From Paenibacillus sp. VTT E-133291 (GTDB lineage Bacteria; Bacillota; Bacilli; Paenibacillales; Paenibacillaceae), in contig NZ_NFVA01000016.1 of assembly GCF_002264395.1 (NCBI RefSeq), positions 1-64,000 of the forward strand: a stretch of DNA of 64,000 bases, given 5' to 3'. Under the pieces are notes generated by a model. It was not told where the DNA came from, did not search any database, and was given only the letters and a program-made list of their open reading frames with translations. A program made the position numbers and the translations under genes. Positions 44,414 through 53,537 of this stretch are shown here, one piece after another. Positions within the stretch are counted from its first letter, which is position 1, and every line of letters begins with the position of its first letter.

Positions 44414-44560
44414 TTGCGTATAAAAGTCCGTATACTTTGCAAACAATGCGGTGAGACCTACATATTAAGAGGGATAAAAGAGCAGGGTGTGATTCAAACC
44501 GGCTTTAAGCAATGCCTTTGTAGTAATAGCAGTGGCTTTGAAATTGAAGAGAGAGCATAA
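44414..44560 (+). CDS. Small zinc-ribbon-like protein, 48 residues
   Basis: A short basic protein beginning MRIKVRILCKQCGETYILRG with CxxC early and a second Cys pair (QCLCSN) about 28 residues later, the spacing of a treble-clef or zinc ribbon. It starts with TTG 44414, about 8 bases after GAGAGAGGTG; the longer frame back to ATG 44345 lacks a binding site. It follows prsW by 75 bp, same direction. No name can be given. Confidence 0.6.
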   Translation: MRIKVRILCKQCGETYILRGIKEQGVIQTGFKQCLCSNSSGFEIEERA

Positions 44561-44637
44561 GCGCTATGCTATGCAAATTTGGAGTGAAATCCCTCTATCC
44601 AAACACTTTGGTCATATTCTGTTACAGGAGGGTGCAT

Positions 44638-44691
44638 AAGACTCCTAGTTTATTGTCAAACTAACGCCAATAAGCTATCGAAAGGAGTCTT
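44638..44691 (+). promoter_or_regulatory. Inverted repeat that can mask the ypeB ribosome binding site
   Basis: AAGACTCCT (44638-44646) and AGGAGTCTT (44683-44691) are an exact 9-bp inverted repeat with a 36-base loop. The right arm contains the AGGAG Shine-Dalgarno of ypeB (start at 44700), so the hairpin would hide it. Whether this forms in the mRNA is untested. Confidence 0.6.
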
Positions 44692-44699
44692 GTAGCCCT

Positions 44700-46058
44700 A
44701 TGTACAAAAGATTAAGTGCTGTAATGTTCCCGCTGACTGCGCTGCTGTTAATTGGAGCGCTCGTGTGGGGTTATCAGGAGAATCAGGAGAAGAATGCGAT
44801 CTTAATTAAGGCGGAGAACCAATATCAGCGTGCCTTTCATGATTTGTCTTACCACGTGGAGCGTCTTCATGGAGAGCTGGGAAACACACTAGCTGTTAAC
44901 TCCGCTTCTAACGGGATGCACCGCAAAGGACTTGTTAATGTGTGGCGGATGACCAGTGAGGCACAAAATGAAATTAATCAGTTGCCACTCACATTACTGC
45001 CTTTTAGCAAAACGGAGGAGTTTCTGTCCAAAATCTCAAACTTTTCTTATAAAGCTGGGATTCGTGATTTCACTAAGAAGCCTTTGACAGATGGTGAATT
45101 GAGCAATTTAAAAGCATTGTATAAGAGCTCTGGAGAAATCTCAAAAGATTTGCAAGATGTTCAGAATAAAGTGATTGGTAGCCGCTTGCGCTGGATGGAT
45201 GTTGAAACCGCATTGGCTACAGAGAATAAGGCAGAAGATAATTCGATTATTGACGGCTTCAAGTCGGTGGACAAACGTGTCGAAGGTTACCCTGACCTGG
45301 ATTGGGGTCCTTCAGTTGCTAGCATTTACGATAAACGCTCTGTAAAAATGCTCGGAGGTACCCCTGTTTCAGTTGAAGATATTAAACGTAAAGCCATTAA
45401 GTTTGCTAACGCAGGCTCGAATGCTAAGGTAGACGTTAAAGAAAACGGCAAAAATACGAAGTGGCCTTCTTATACGGCTACAGTCAGTGGTTCGAATAAT
45501 AAGCAGATGACCAGTATGGATTTCACTAAAAATGGTGGTTTACTGATCTCTTATTACGATAACCGAGAGATAGGACCTGCTAAGGTAACCCTAGAAGAAG
45601 CAGTTACCAAGGCGGAGCAGTTTCTTAAGAAAAAAGGATATCCTCATATGACTGCGGTTAATGCTGACCGTTATGATAATATCGGGAATTTAATCTTTGT
45701 AACGAGCCAAAATGATGTCTTGATTTATCCTGAGAAAATGACGATCCGTATTGGACTTGATACTGGGACAGCGGTTGGTTTTGAGGCTAGCGAATATGTC
45801 AATGAGCATAAGGACAATCGCAAGATTCCAAAGCCAAAGCTGACCCTTGCAGAAGCGAAGAAATTTCTGAATTCGGATTTCAATGAGAATTACCATCGCA
45901 TGGCTTGGATTAAAAATGATGACTCCGTAGAAGTCTTGACTTACGAATTTGGCGGAAAGGTAAATGGTACTCAGTATCGTATTTATCTTAATGCGGACGA
46001 TGGCATCGAAGAGTCCGTGGAAGAAATCAGGCCTTCTTCAGGCCTAGAACAAAAATGA
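44700..46058 (+). CDS. ypeB: Germination protein YpeB
   Basis: A 452-residue protein with an N-terminal signal-anchor (VMFPLTALLLIGALVWGY), a helical first half and C-terminal PepSY-like repeats (AKKFLNSDF, GTQYRIYLNADDGIEESVEEI). In Bacillus YpeB is needed to hold the cortex-lytic enzyme SleB in the spore, and the two are encoded together. Here no sleB lies upstream; the gene is alone between the zinc-ribbon ORF and its terminator. AAAGGAG lies 12 bases before the ATG inside the inverted repeat. Confidence 0.93.
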   Translation: MYKRLSAVMFPLTALLLIGALVWGYQENQEKNAILIKAENQYQRAFHDLSYHVERLHGELGNTLAVNSASNGMHRKGLVNVWRMTSEAQNEINQLPLTLLPFSKTEEFLSKISNFSYKAGIRDFTKKPLTDGELSNLKALYKSSGEISKDLQDVQNKVIGSRLRWMDVETALATENKAEDNSIIDGFKSVDKRVEGYPDLDWGPSVASIYDKRSVKMLGGTPVSVEDIKRKAIKFANAGSNAKVDVKENGKNTKWPSYTATVSGSNNKQMTSMDFTKNGGLLISYYDNREIGPAKVTLEEAVTKAEQFLKKKGYPHMTAVNADRYDNIGNLIFVTSQNDVLIYPEKMTIRIGLDTGTAVGFEASEYVNEHKDNRKIPKPKLTLAEAKKFLNSDFNENYHRMAWIKNDDSVEVLTYEFGGKVNGTQYRIYLNADDGIEESVEEIRPSSGLEQK

Positions 46059-46104
46059 GCAAACAGGGCGCATCCATTATTTGGATGCGCCCTGTTTGCT
46101 TTTT
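46058..46104 (+). terminator. Strong intrinsic terminator after ypeB
   Basis: A 19-bp perfect stem starting at the last base of the ypeB stop codon (AGCAAACAGGGCGCATCCA and its complement) with a 5-base loop, followed by TTTT. Confidence 0.92.
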
Positions 46105-46145
46105 AAAATTCAAAATAATATTTATCTCATTGGGTGATATTCCCA

Positions 46146-46154
46146 TGCTATAAT
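46146..46154 (+). promoter_or_regulatory. Extended -10 promoter of the PilZ gene
   Basis: TGC TATAAT (46146-46154) forms an extended -10, 35 bp before the start codon. The -35 is poor. Confidence 0.5.
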
Positions 46155-46188
46155 CATTGTTAACTATACTGATTTGGCGGTGACATCT

Positions 46189-46842
46189 TTGTATCCTAAA
46201 ATTAATGAATATCTATACATACAGGTTGCTTCCAGTGACGCTGCTGAAGCAGAAGTTGAATATAGATCGAGAATTGCAGAGACGGAGGACGACGCATTCC
46301 TCATTGAAATTCCTATGTTGGAGAGTAACGGTCGTCTGAAACGACTTTTTATGGGGGACGAGCTTTCGGTTTATTTTATTACTGAGGGTGGCATTAAAAA
46401 TTACTTTAATACTCATGTTCTGGGGTTTAAAGAAGATGTAATTCGTATGGTCCGGATACAAAAACCAGAGGCGGATTCTATTTTCAAAATTCAGAGACGA
46501 AGCTTTTTTCGGGTAAATGCAGATCTTGAATTAGCTGTGAAGGATAACTTTGGAAAAAGATTCCTTGTACGTACAGATGATATCGGTGGCGGAGGAACGT
46601 CTTTCTTGGTGGATCACCAAGTGAAGCTCGAGGTGGGAGCGAAATTATCCTGCTGGGTTCTAGTACCTTATCGAAATGGTAGTATTGAGCATGTGGACTT
46701 TGAAGGTGAAATAGTTCGGATTAAAAAGCTTGAAAACGGGCGCCAATTGGCCATGCTGAAATTTGTGGCTATTACGGATAATGAGCGTCAGAAAATAATA
46801 CGTTACTGCTTTGAACGGCAGTTTGATTTCCGCAACCGATAG
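46189..46842 (+). CDS. PilZ-domain c-di-GMP receptor, YpfA/YcgR type
   Basis: A 217-residue protein with an N-terminal YcgR-like (PilZN) domain and a C-terminal PilZ domain. The first c-di-GMP motif RxxxR is present (Arg104-Arg108 in QRRSFFRV). The second, usually (D/N)xSxxG, reads DIGGGG (131-136), with Gly for Ser. B. subtilis YpfA (DgrA/MotI) has the same length and gene position and slows flagella on binding c-di-GMP. The TTG at 46189 is chosen because GGTGA lies 5 bases upstream; longer TTG/GTG starts at 46174 and 46180 are possible. Confidence 0.87.
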   Translation: MYPKINEYLYIQVASSDAAEAEVEYRSRIAETEDDAFLIEIPMLESNGRLKRLFMGDELSVYFITEGGIKNYFNTHVLGFKEDVIRMVRIQKPEADSIFKIQRRSFFRVNADLELAVKDNFGKRFLVRTDDIGGGGTSFLVDHQVKLEVGAKLSCWVLVPYRNGSIEHVDFEGEIVRIKKLENGRQLAMLKFVAITDNERQKIIRYCFERQFDFRNR

Positions 46843-47049
46843 GCATTTTTCTTAGCTCTATTAAGCGTTCTGATTTTGCACTGAAGTATAAACTGTGGTA
46901 TAATTTTATAAGTCGCAGGCAATGCCTGCTTTTTTCTTGATAATATCATCAAGCATATCCATTTGTATGTGCTCCTTGATATTGCAGGAACGAACTTGAC
47001 ATCGCTAGATGCTTTTCTTATGAAAGAGTGTTTGAGGAGGAATGCCCCG

Positions 47050-47760
47050 TTGGATAGGCAGGGTACACATACTTACGACAGAATTAACGTCGCCATCGAC
47101 GGACCTGCCGGGGCAGGCAAGAGTACTGTAGCCCGATTGGTAGCCCAGAAGTTGTCTTATATTTATGTCGATACAGGCGCAATGTACCGGGCAATCACCT
47201 GGTATATGATCCGAGAAGGCATAGAACCGGAAGATCAGAATCAAGTGAACCAGAAAGTTCACGATATGGTTATTGAGCTTATTCCGGAAAAAGACATCCA
47301 GAAGGTGCTGATTAATGGGGAAGACGTAACGCCGCATATTCGGAGTCTTCAGGTTAGCGGCCTTGTGTCGCAGTATTCGAAGATCGAAGGTGTAAGGTCC
47401 AGACTGAGTCATTTGCAGCGTCAGATGGCGCTTCGCAAAGGCGTTGTAATGGATGGCCGCGATATCGGTACGACCGTGCTGCCCGATGCCGAAGTAAAGA
47501 TTTTTATGACGGCAAGTGTGGAAGAAAGAGCTCTCCGTCGTTATAAGGAATTGAGAGGCGCGGAATCGGTGACGCTTCAGCAGCTTGAACATGATATTGC
47601 ACAGCGGGATCGTCTGGATGAAGGACGGGAAATTTCACCGCTGCGCCGTGCGGAAGATGCAATTCTTCTGGACACGACCTTTATGGATATCGATCAAGTT
47701 GTGGAGGCCATTGTATCCCATTGTAGATCTCATGTTGACGGGGAGAGAAATCATTTATGA
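47050..47760 (+). CDS. cmk: Cytidylate kinase
   Basis: Phosphorylates CMP and dCMP with ATP. The 236-residue protein has the P-loop IDGPAGAGKST near its start, DTGAMYRA, GRDIGTTVLPDAEVKIFMTAS and RDRLDEGREISPLRRA. The frame is open to 46963, but the TTG at 47050 with GAGGAGG 9 bases before it gives the normal N terminus. It overlaps plsC by 4 bp, and rpsA follows, the conserved cmk-plsC-rpsA order. Confidence 0.95.
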   Translation: MDRQGTHTYDRINVAIDGPAGAGKSTVARLVAQKLSYIYVDTGAMYRAITWYMIREGIEPEDQNQVNQKVHDMVIELIPEKDIQKVLINGEDVTPHIRSLQVSGLVSQYSKIEGVRSRLSHLQRQMALRKGVVMDGRDIGTTVLPDAEVKIFMTASVEERALRRYKELRGAESVTLQQLEHDIAQRDRLDEGREISPLRRAEDAILLDTTFMDIDQVVEAIVSHCRSHVDGERNHL

Positions 47761-48344
47761 TTTATGTATTTTGCCGAGGATTGCTTCGCTTGATTTACGC
47801 AATTGTTTTCCCGCTTAAGATTGTGGGGGAAGAGAATGTGCCAAAGGAGGGCGGGGTGCTGCTCTGTGCCAACCATATTAGTTTGCTGGATCCGATGACT
47901 ATCGGGATTAAGTTAGACCGTCAGGTAAAGTATATGGCTAAGGCAGAACTTTTTAAGGTTCCTGTGCTTGGCTGGCTCATTAACAAATTGGGTGCTTTTC
48001 CGGTTAAACGTGGTGGCGTAAGCAAAGAATCCATTAAAACGGCCCTTAACACACTTCGTGGTGGTAATGTCATGGGTATCTTCCCGGAGGGTACGCGTAA
48101 CTCTGATGCCGGAGTTGCCAAGAAAGGTGCTGCAAGCTTTGCACTTCGAAGCGGTGCTGCAGTTGTTCCAGCCGCAATTGTCGGTGAGTACAAACCCTTT
48201 CGACGGATGGTTGTAGTCTATGGGGCTCCTATAGATCTCAGTCAATTTGCCGGTGCAGGAAGTGAATCTCTCGAGGCTGTTACCGATGTCATTATGGAAC
48301 GCATCAATGAGATGAAGAAGTCGGGTATACCAACCGTTGGTTAA
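47757..48344 (+). CDS. plsC: 1-acyl-sn-glycerol-3-phosphate acyltransferase
   Basis: Converts lysophosphatidate to phosphatidate at the membrane. The 195-residue protein has a hydrophobic N terminus, the catalytic HX4D in NHISLLD, the FPVKRGG block and FPEGTRN. ATG overlaps the cmk stop by 4 bp (ATGA), so the genes are coupled. Length is normal. Confidence 0.94.
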   Translation: MIYVFCRGLLRLIYAIVFPLKIVGEENVPKEGGVLLCANHISLLDPMTIGIKLDRQVKYMAKAELFKVPVLGWLINKLGAFPVKRGGVSKESIKTALNTLRGGNVMGIFPEGTRNSDAGVAKKGAASFALRSGAAVVPAAIVGEYKPFRRMVVVYGAPIDLSQFAGAGSESLEAVTDVIMERINEMKKSGIPTVG

Positions 48345-48519
48345 GGGATAAACGGAATCACAAATTTCGTCCTGTGCTATGATTAAATAACGGCATAGTC
48401 GCTATTTTTTGGAACATACTATCTTCAAGTGTAATTTGTAATACCAAGCAATGCTTGTTTTGAACTCTGCTATACGCAGGTTTAAATAAATGGGGTTTTG
48501 AATCGAGGAGGCTAATCAC

Positions 48520-49842
48520 ATGTCTGAAGAAATTAAAAATCAGGAAGCTACGGAGAGTAATGAAACCGTAGAAGCGGTGGAATCCGCTGTGACAGAAAAT
48601 AACGGAGCTGTAGAAGAAGTTGCTGCCGTTAACGAAGAAGAAGTGACTAACCAAGCTGACTTGGAAATCATTTCTTTGAAAAAAGGCGATACCGTGAAAG
48701 GAACAATCGTCAAAATCGAAGATAACCAAGCTTATGTAAGCATTGGATATAAATACGACGGTGTGATTCCAATTCGCGAATTGTCCGCAGTACAACTGGA
48801 CAACGCTGCTGCAGCAGTAGAAGTTGGACAGGAAGTAGAATGTAAAGTTGTTAGCATCAACGACAACAAGGAAAGCCTTGTTCTTTCCAAACGTGCTGTT
48901 GACAGCGAAAAATCATGGGAAGATCTTGAGAAGTACTTTGCTTCCCAAGAAGCTTTCGAAGTTACTGTGGCTGACGTTGTTAAAGGCGGTCTAGTAGCTG
49001 ATGTTGGAGCACGTGGATTTATTCCAGCTTCCATGGTTGAGCGTCACTTCGTTGAAGATTTCAGCGATTACAAAGGCCGTACCCTTCGCGTTAAAGTGAA
49101 AGAACTTGACCGTGAGAACAGCAAAGTAATCTTGTCCGCTAAAGAAGTTCTTGAAGAAGAGTTCGAAGCTAACAAGCTTAAAATTATGGCTGAACTGTCT
49201 GAAGGTCAAATCATTGAAGGTACTGTACAACGTCTGACCCAATTCGGCGCATTTGTTGATGTTGGCGGAGTTGACGGTCTTGTGCACGTATCCGAAATCG
49301 CTTGGAATCACGTAGAGAAGCCTTCTGATGTAGTTTCTGAAGGTGATAAAGTACGTGTTAAAGTACTTAAGGTTGATCCTGAAAAAGGAAAAATCAGCCT
49401 GAGCATTAAAGCTGCTGCTCCAGGTCCTTGGGACTCTGCTGCTGGCGAAATCAACATCGGTGATGTTGTAACAGGCGTTGTAAAACGTCTTGTGAACTTC
49501 GGAGCATTCGTTGAATTGCTTCCAGGTGTGGAAGGTCTTGTGCACATTTCACAAATCTCCCACAAACACATTGCTACTCCACACGAAGTATTGAAAGAAG
49601 GACAAGAAGTACAAGTGAAAGTACTGGACTTCAATCCATCCGAGAAACGTGTTAGCCTGAGCATCAAAGAAACTGAAGAAGCTCCAGCACCTACTGCTAG
49701 ACCTGAACGCAGCAACAGCAGAGACAGAGCTCCTAAAGAAGTATTGAATAACCCTAACGTTTCTCTAAGTAACGAAGGCCTTAGCTTTACGCTTGCTGAA
49801 CGTTTTGGAGACAAGTTAGACAAATTCAAAGGTAATAACTAA
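48520..49842 (+). CDS. rpsA: 30S ribosomal protein S1 homolog (YpfD-like)
   Basis: A 440-residue protein with four S1 RNA-binding repeats starting near residues 51, 140, 225 and 312 (KKGDTVKGTIVKIE, VKGGLVADVGARGFIPAS, EGTVQRLTQFGAFVDVGGVDGLVHVSEIAW, TGVVKRLVNFGAFVELLPGVEGLVHISQI). An acidic 45-residue N-terminal extension (many Glu, Ala, Val) precedes the first repeat, and a basic/Arg tail follows the last. B. subtilis YpfD is shorter (~380). GAGGAGG precedes the ATG. Closed by a terminator. Confidence 0.93.
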   Translation: MSEEIKNQEATESNETVEAVESAVTENNGAVEEVAAVNEEEVTNQADLEIISLKKGDTVKGTIVKIEDNQAYVSIGYKYDGVIPIRELSAVQLDNAAAAVEVGQEVECKVVSINDNKESLVLSKRAVDSEKSWEDLEKYFASQEAFEVTVADVVKGGLVADVGARGFIPASMVERHFVEDFSDYKGRTLRVKVKELDRENSKVILSAKEVLEEEFEANKLKIMAELSEGQIIEGTVQRLTQFGAFVDVGGVDGLVHVSEIAWNHVEKPSDVVSEGDKVRVKVLKVDPEKGKISLSIKAAAPGPWDSAAGEINIGDVVTGVVKRLVNFGAFVELLPGVEGLVHISQISHKHIATPHEVLKEGQEVQVKVLDFNPSEKRVSLSIKETEEAPAPTARPERSNSRDRAPKEVLNNPNVSLSNEGLSFTLAERFGDKLDKFKGNN

Positions 49843-49871
49843 TCCTGCTTTTTGAATATACGGGTAAAGTA

Positions 49872-49914
49872 ATCGGCGAGCCCTCGATACGGGGGTTCGC
49901 CGATTCTCTTTTTC
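49872..49914 (+). terminator. Intrinsic terminator after rpsA
   Basis: ATCGGCGAGCCC / GGGTTCGCCGAT stem followed by TCTCTTTTT, 30 bp past the stop. Confidence 0.88.
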
Positions 49915-50011
49915 CAGCGACAGAAAGATTTATTGGAACTAACATGAGTGTTAGCCAATTTTAATGTTTTTTGCTATGATGAGTATCGTAAGGATGACAG
50001 GAGGAATGAAT

Positions 50012-51337
50012 ATGGCAAGACCCGTTGTGGCAATCGTTGGGAGGCCTAACGTCGGGAAATCGACGATTTTTAATCGGCTGATTGGCGATAGATTGGCCAT
50101 TGTAGAAGATAAACCGGGGATTACACGTGACCGGATTTATGGTATTTCAGATTGGAACGGTAAGTCGTTCAGTGTGATTGATACCGGAGGTATTGAAATT
50201 GATGGAGATGACACGATTCTGAAATCCATCCGCGTTCAAGCGGAGCTGGCGATTGAAGAAGCAGATGTTATTGTATTTATGTGTGAGGCGAAGAGTGGTG
50301 TGACGAATTCAGATGAAGAGGTAGCTCAGATTCTGTTCCGTTCAGGTAAACCGATCGTTCTTGCCATCAATAAAGTGGATAATATGAAGCGTGCAGATGA
50401 TATTTATGAGTTCTATAGCCTGGGCTTTGGAGATCCAATCGGAATTTCCGGTAGTCATGGTACAGGACTCGGTGACTTATTGGACGCTGTTGTAGAACGT
50501 CTGCCGGAGAAAATAGATGATGAGTATGATGACGATGTCATTCGTGTAGCTTTGATTGGCCGTCCGAATGTAGGTAAATCCTCTTTAGTTAACGCAATTC
50601 TGGGTGAAGAACGCGTTATTGTTAGTGATATTGCAGGTACTACTCGAGATGCTATTGATACACCTTTTGAACGTGATGGACAACGTTATGTGCTTATCGA
50701 TACTGCAGGTATGCGCAAAAAAGGCAAGGTATATGAGAACATTGAGAAATACAGTGTTATGCGTGCTATGCGGGCGATTGAACGGGCTGATGTGGTTCTC
50801 GTTGTAATTAACGGTGAAGAGGGCATTATCGACCAGGACAAGCATATTGCTGGTTATGCACATGAAGCTGGTAAAGCATCTATTTTTGTTGTGAATAAAT
50901 GGGATGCCATCGAGAAAGACGACAAGACTATGCAGAACTTCGAGTCTAAGATTCGTGACCATTTCTTGTTTATGAGTTACGCACCGGTTGTCTTCTTGTC
51001 GGCTTTAACTAAACAGCGCCTGCAAAAACTGCTTCCAGTGGTTCAGCATGTATCTCAACAACATGCACTACGCATTACTACGCATCTGGTGAACGATGTT
51101 GTATCGGATGCCATTGCAATTAACCCTCCTCCAACTGACAAAGGCCGTCGCTTACGTATTAACTACGTAACGCAGGTTGCGGTGAAGCCACCGACGATCG
51201 TGGTGTTCGTAAATGACCCATCGCTGATGCACTTCTCCTATGAACGTTACTTGGAGAATAAAATCCGCGCGGCGTTTAATTTCGAGGGAACGCCAATCCG
51301 TCTCTTTACACGGCGCAAATCCGAAAACGAAGGTTAG
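50012..51337 (+). CDS. der: Ribosome biogenesis GTPase Der
   Basis: Tandem-GTPase needed for 50S subunit assembly. Two G domains are complete: GRPNVGKST (10-18), DTGG, NKVD, then [17 protein letters not shown], followed by a C-terminal KH-like domain ending [10 protein letters not shown]. At 441 residues the length is typical. ATG 50012 is preceded by AGGAGGA; the frame extends upstream to 49964 without a binding site. Confidence 0.96.
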   Translation: MARPVVAIVGRPNVGKSTIFNRLIGDRLAIVEDKPGITRDRIYGISDWNGKSFSVIDTGGIEIDGDDTILKSIRVQAELAIEEADVIVFMCEAKSGVTNSDEEVAQILFRSGKPIVLAINKVDNMKRADDIYEFYSLGFGDPIGISGSHGTGLGDLLDAVVERLPEKIDDEYDDDVIRVALIGRPNVGKSSLVNAILGEERVIVSDIAGTTRDAIDTPFERDGQRYVLIDTAGMRKKGKVYENIEKYSVMRAMRAIERADVVLVVINGEEGIIDQDKHIAGYAHEAGKASIFVVNKWDAIEKDDKTMQNFESKIRDHFLFMSYAPVVFLSALTKQRLQKLLPVVQHVSQQHALRITTHLVNDVVSDAIAINPPPTDKGRRLRINYVTQVAVKPPTIVVFVNDPSLMHFSYERYLENKIRAAFNFEGTPIRLFTRRKSENEG

Positions 51338-51349
51338 GGGAGAAGAAGT

Positions 51350-51967
51350 GTGGCGCTTGAACTTCTGGTTATCGTTGTAAGCTATTTGCTTGGTTCTGTC
51401 AGCTTTAGTGTGCTGTTCGCCAAGCTACTAAAGGGAATTGATATCCGTCAATATGGGAGCGGCAATGCGGGGGCTACCAATACACTGCGTGTACTGGGAA
51501 AAGGCCCTGCGATAGCTGTGCTAGTTCTGGATGTAATGAAGGGTGTTGCCGCAGTTTGGTTAGGAACTTGGGTAGGCGGCTGGGGAACCTGGGTTGCTGC
51601 TCTTTGCGGAATCGCTGCCATTGTCGGACATAACTGGCCGCTTTACTTTCGTTTCCGTGGGGGAAAGGGCATCGCTACTACGATCGGTGTTATGGCCACA
51701 CTGTGTTTATGGCCTGCACTGCTCGCTGGTGTCATCGCCATAGGATCTATCTTTATCACTCGTTACGTATCACTTGGCTCGTTGATTTTTGTCGCGCTGA
51801 CACCAGTCTTTCTATTGTTGACAGGATTTACACAGCCTGTGCTCTGGACCAGTATTATCATCGCGGTTTTTGCCTTCTGGCGGCACCGGACGAACATTGT
51901 TAAGATTGTAGAGGGCCGTGAGAACAAGATAGGCTCAAAAGTAAAAGGAGGGAATCGTGTTGTCTGA
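51350..51967 (+). CDS. plsY: Glycerol-3-phosphate acyltransferase PlsY
   Basis: Membrane enzyme that transfers the acyl group from acyl phosphate to glycerol 3-phosphate, the first step of phospholipid synthesis. The 205-residue protein has five membrane helices and the motifs GSVSFSVLFAKL, GSGNAGATNTLR, GHNWPLYFRFRGGKGIAT and a final polar loop. The GTG start lies 12 bp after der. It overlaps gpsA by 11 bp, so substrate supply (GpsA) and use (PlsY) are encoded together. Confidence 0.95.
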   Translation: MALELLVIVVSYLLGSVSFSVLFAKLLKGIDIRQYGSGNAGATNTLRVLGKGPAIAVLVLDVMKGVAAVWLGTWVGGWGTWVAALCGIAAIVGHNWPLYFRFRGGKGIATTIGVMATLCLWPALLAGVIAIGSIFITRYVSLGSLIFVALTPVFLLLTGFTQPVLWTSIIIAVFAFWRHRTNIVKIVEGRENKIGSKVKGGNRVV

Positions 51968-53000
51968 TAAAGTAACCGTACTAGTAGCGGGGAGCTGGGG
52001 AACTGCGCTGGCAAGTGTGCTGGCTGCGAATCACTCGGAAGTTTATCTGTGGACACGTAACTCTGATCAAGCTGCCGAGATCAATGGTTCTCATATCAAT
52101 AGTAAGTATTTACCTGGGATTTCCCTGCCCGCAAACATCATTGCAACCACCGATATGGAGACCGCAGTTTCCGGTTCTAAAGCGGTTGTTATTGTAGCCC
52201 CATCTTCAGGTATGCGACAGGTTGCTCGCAGTCTGAAGCCGTTCTGGAAGGATGAAATGCTATGCGTTCATGCTACGAAGGGCTTTGAGACTGAAAGCAA
52301 GAAACGGATGTCGATCGTTATTGCTGAAGAACTCGGCTGTGACGAAGGGCAGATTGTCGTTCTCTCCGGACCGAGTCATGCAGAGGAAGTAGTTCGCCTG
52401 TGTCCTACTACAGTTGTTGTGGCTTCACCTGATGATAAGCGTACTGCTGAAGCACAGGAATTGTTCATAAACAATGATTTTCGTGTATATACGAACCGTG
52501 ATCAGGTAGGAGTAGAGCTTGCCGGCGCACTAAAGAATATTATTGCACTCGGTGCAGGTCTATCCGATGGTCTTGGGTTTGGGGATAACGCTAAGGCGGC
52601 GCTTCTGACACGTGGTCTGGCCGAGATTTCCCGGGTAGGAGTCGAGCTTGGAGCGAATCCATTGACCTTTGCAGGGCTTGCAGGAGTTGGCGATCTTGTA
52701 GTGACTGCTACGAGCCAGCACAGCCGTAACTGGCGTGCTGGCTTTATGCTCGGGCAAGGAAAACCACTGGATGAGGTGCTGGAGTCGATGGGAATGGTTG
52801 TCGAAGGTATTCGTACCACGGAGGCTGCTTATGCCATTTCCATCAAGCTAGGGGTCCAAATGCCTATTACAGATCAAATTTATCATGTTCTTTTTAAAGG
52901 TAGAAGTCCACGTAGTGCTGTTGAAGCTCTGATGGGCCGTGATCGTAAACCTGAGCTTGAGGCGATTTCTCAGGAAACTTGGGAGCAGTGGCATTCCTGA
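51957..53000 (+). CDS. gpsA: NAD(P)-dependent glycerol-3-phosphate dehydrogenase
   Basis: Reduces dihydroxyacetone phosphate to sn-glycerol 3-phosphate for lipid synthesis. The 347-residue protein has LSGPSHAEEV, ELAGALKNIIALGAG with the catalytic Lys, NAKAALLTRGLAEI and GLAGVGDLVVTATS. The nucleotide-binding loop reads VLVAGSWGTALA, so the first Gly of the usual GAGSWGTA loop is Val. Start GTG 51957 (TTG 51960 also fits) after AAGGAGGG. Overlaps plsY. Confidence 0.94.
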   Translation: MLSDKVTVLVAGSWGTALASVLAANHSEVYLWTRNSDQAAEINGSHINSKYLPGISLPANIIATTDMETAVSGSKAVVIVAPSSGMRQVARSLKPFWKDEMLCVHATKGFETESKKRMSIVIAEELGCDEGQIVVLSGPSHAEEVVRLCPTTVVVASPDDKRTAEAQELFINNDFRVYTNRDQVGVELAGALKNIIALGAGLSDGLGFGDNAKAALLTRGLAEISRVGVELGANPLTFAGLAGVGDLVVTATSQHSRNWRAGFMLGQGKPLDEVLESMGMVVEGIRTTEAAYAISIKLGVQMPITDQIYHVLFKGRSPRSAVEALMGRDRKPELEAISQETWEQWHS

Positions 53001-53066
53001 TCCTGTTCACCTTTTTCCGCAAATTCTCATATGTTGTATTGGGGATTGACGGAGGAGGGATGAAAA

Positions 53067-53342
53067 GTGAGCAGAGATTTTTCCAAGGATGCATTGAACG
53101 CCATTAACAAAAAGGCGGGCAAGAACATTACGGAAAGTGCCGTCAAAAAGCTAGCCAGTACGGTCAAACCAGGAACTACGCAGAATGAAGCCCAGCTCCG
53201 CCAGTTAATTAAGCAGGTGTCATCGATGGCGAAAGTGCCGGTCAGTGAAGCTACTGTGCAGGAAATTGTTAATGCCGTCAAAAAAGGCGGCGCAGGTTCC
53301 GGCACAATGGAGTCTTTAATGAAAATGATGCTTAAAAAATAG
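53067..53342 (+). CDS. spoVIF: Stage VI sporulation protein F
   Basis: A 91-residue basic protein with the SpoVIF pattern INKKAGKNITESAVKKLAS, LRQLIKQVSSMAKVPVSE and IVNAVKK. In B. subtilis SpoVIF is made in the mother cell and influences GerE-dependent coat gene expression. GTG start after GGAGGAGGG. It lies alone between gpsA and a terminator; the B. subtilis gene is elsewhere on the chromosome. Confidence 0.85.
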   Translation: MSRDFSKDALNAINKKAGKNITESAVKKLASTVKPGTTQNEAQLRQLIKQVSSMAKVPVSEATVQEIVNAVKKGGAGSGTMESLMKMMLKK

Positions 53343-53355
53343 CTTTAGGTTGGGT

Positions 53356-53411
53356 GAGCAAAAGGTTCAGAATCCATGAGATTCTGTTATCTTTTGCTCT
53401 TTTTTTATTTA
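53356..53411 (+). terminator. Intrinsic terminator after spoVIF
   Basis: GAGCAAAAG (53356-53364) / CTTTTGCTC (53391-53399) with an inner AGAATC/GATTCT stem, followed by a long T-rich tract. Confidence 0.88.
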
Positions 53412-53537
53412 TTGGTAAACTCTCACAGCTAAAATATCTTAATAATAATATATAAAAAATGATGTTTTTTTACAGAATAGGATAAGGTCATGATATAATA
53501 ATCCCTAATATATTACAGGCGAATGGGGGCTTTGACC

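Noticed and set aside
47005..47592. A 195-codon minus-strand frame inside cmk
   Set aside because: Antisense shadow of a clear conserved gene; no binding site and no recognisable protein.
48991..49829. Two long minus-strand frames (184 and 173 codons) inside rpsA
   Set aside because: Shadows of the biased codon use of a highly expressed gene; overlapping each other and without start signals.
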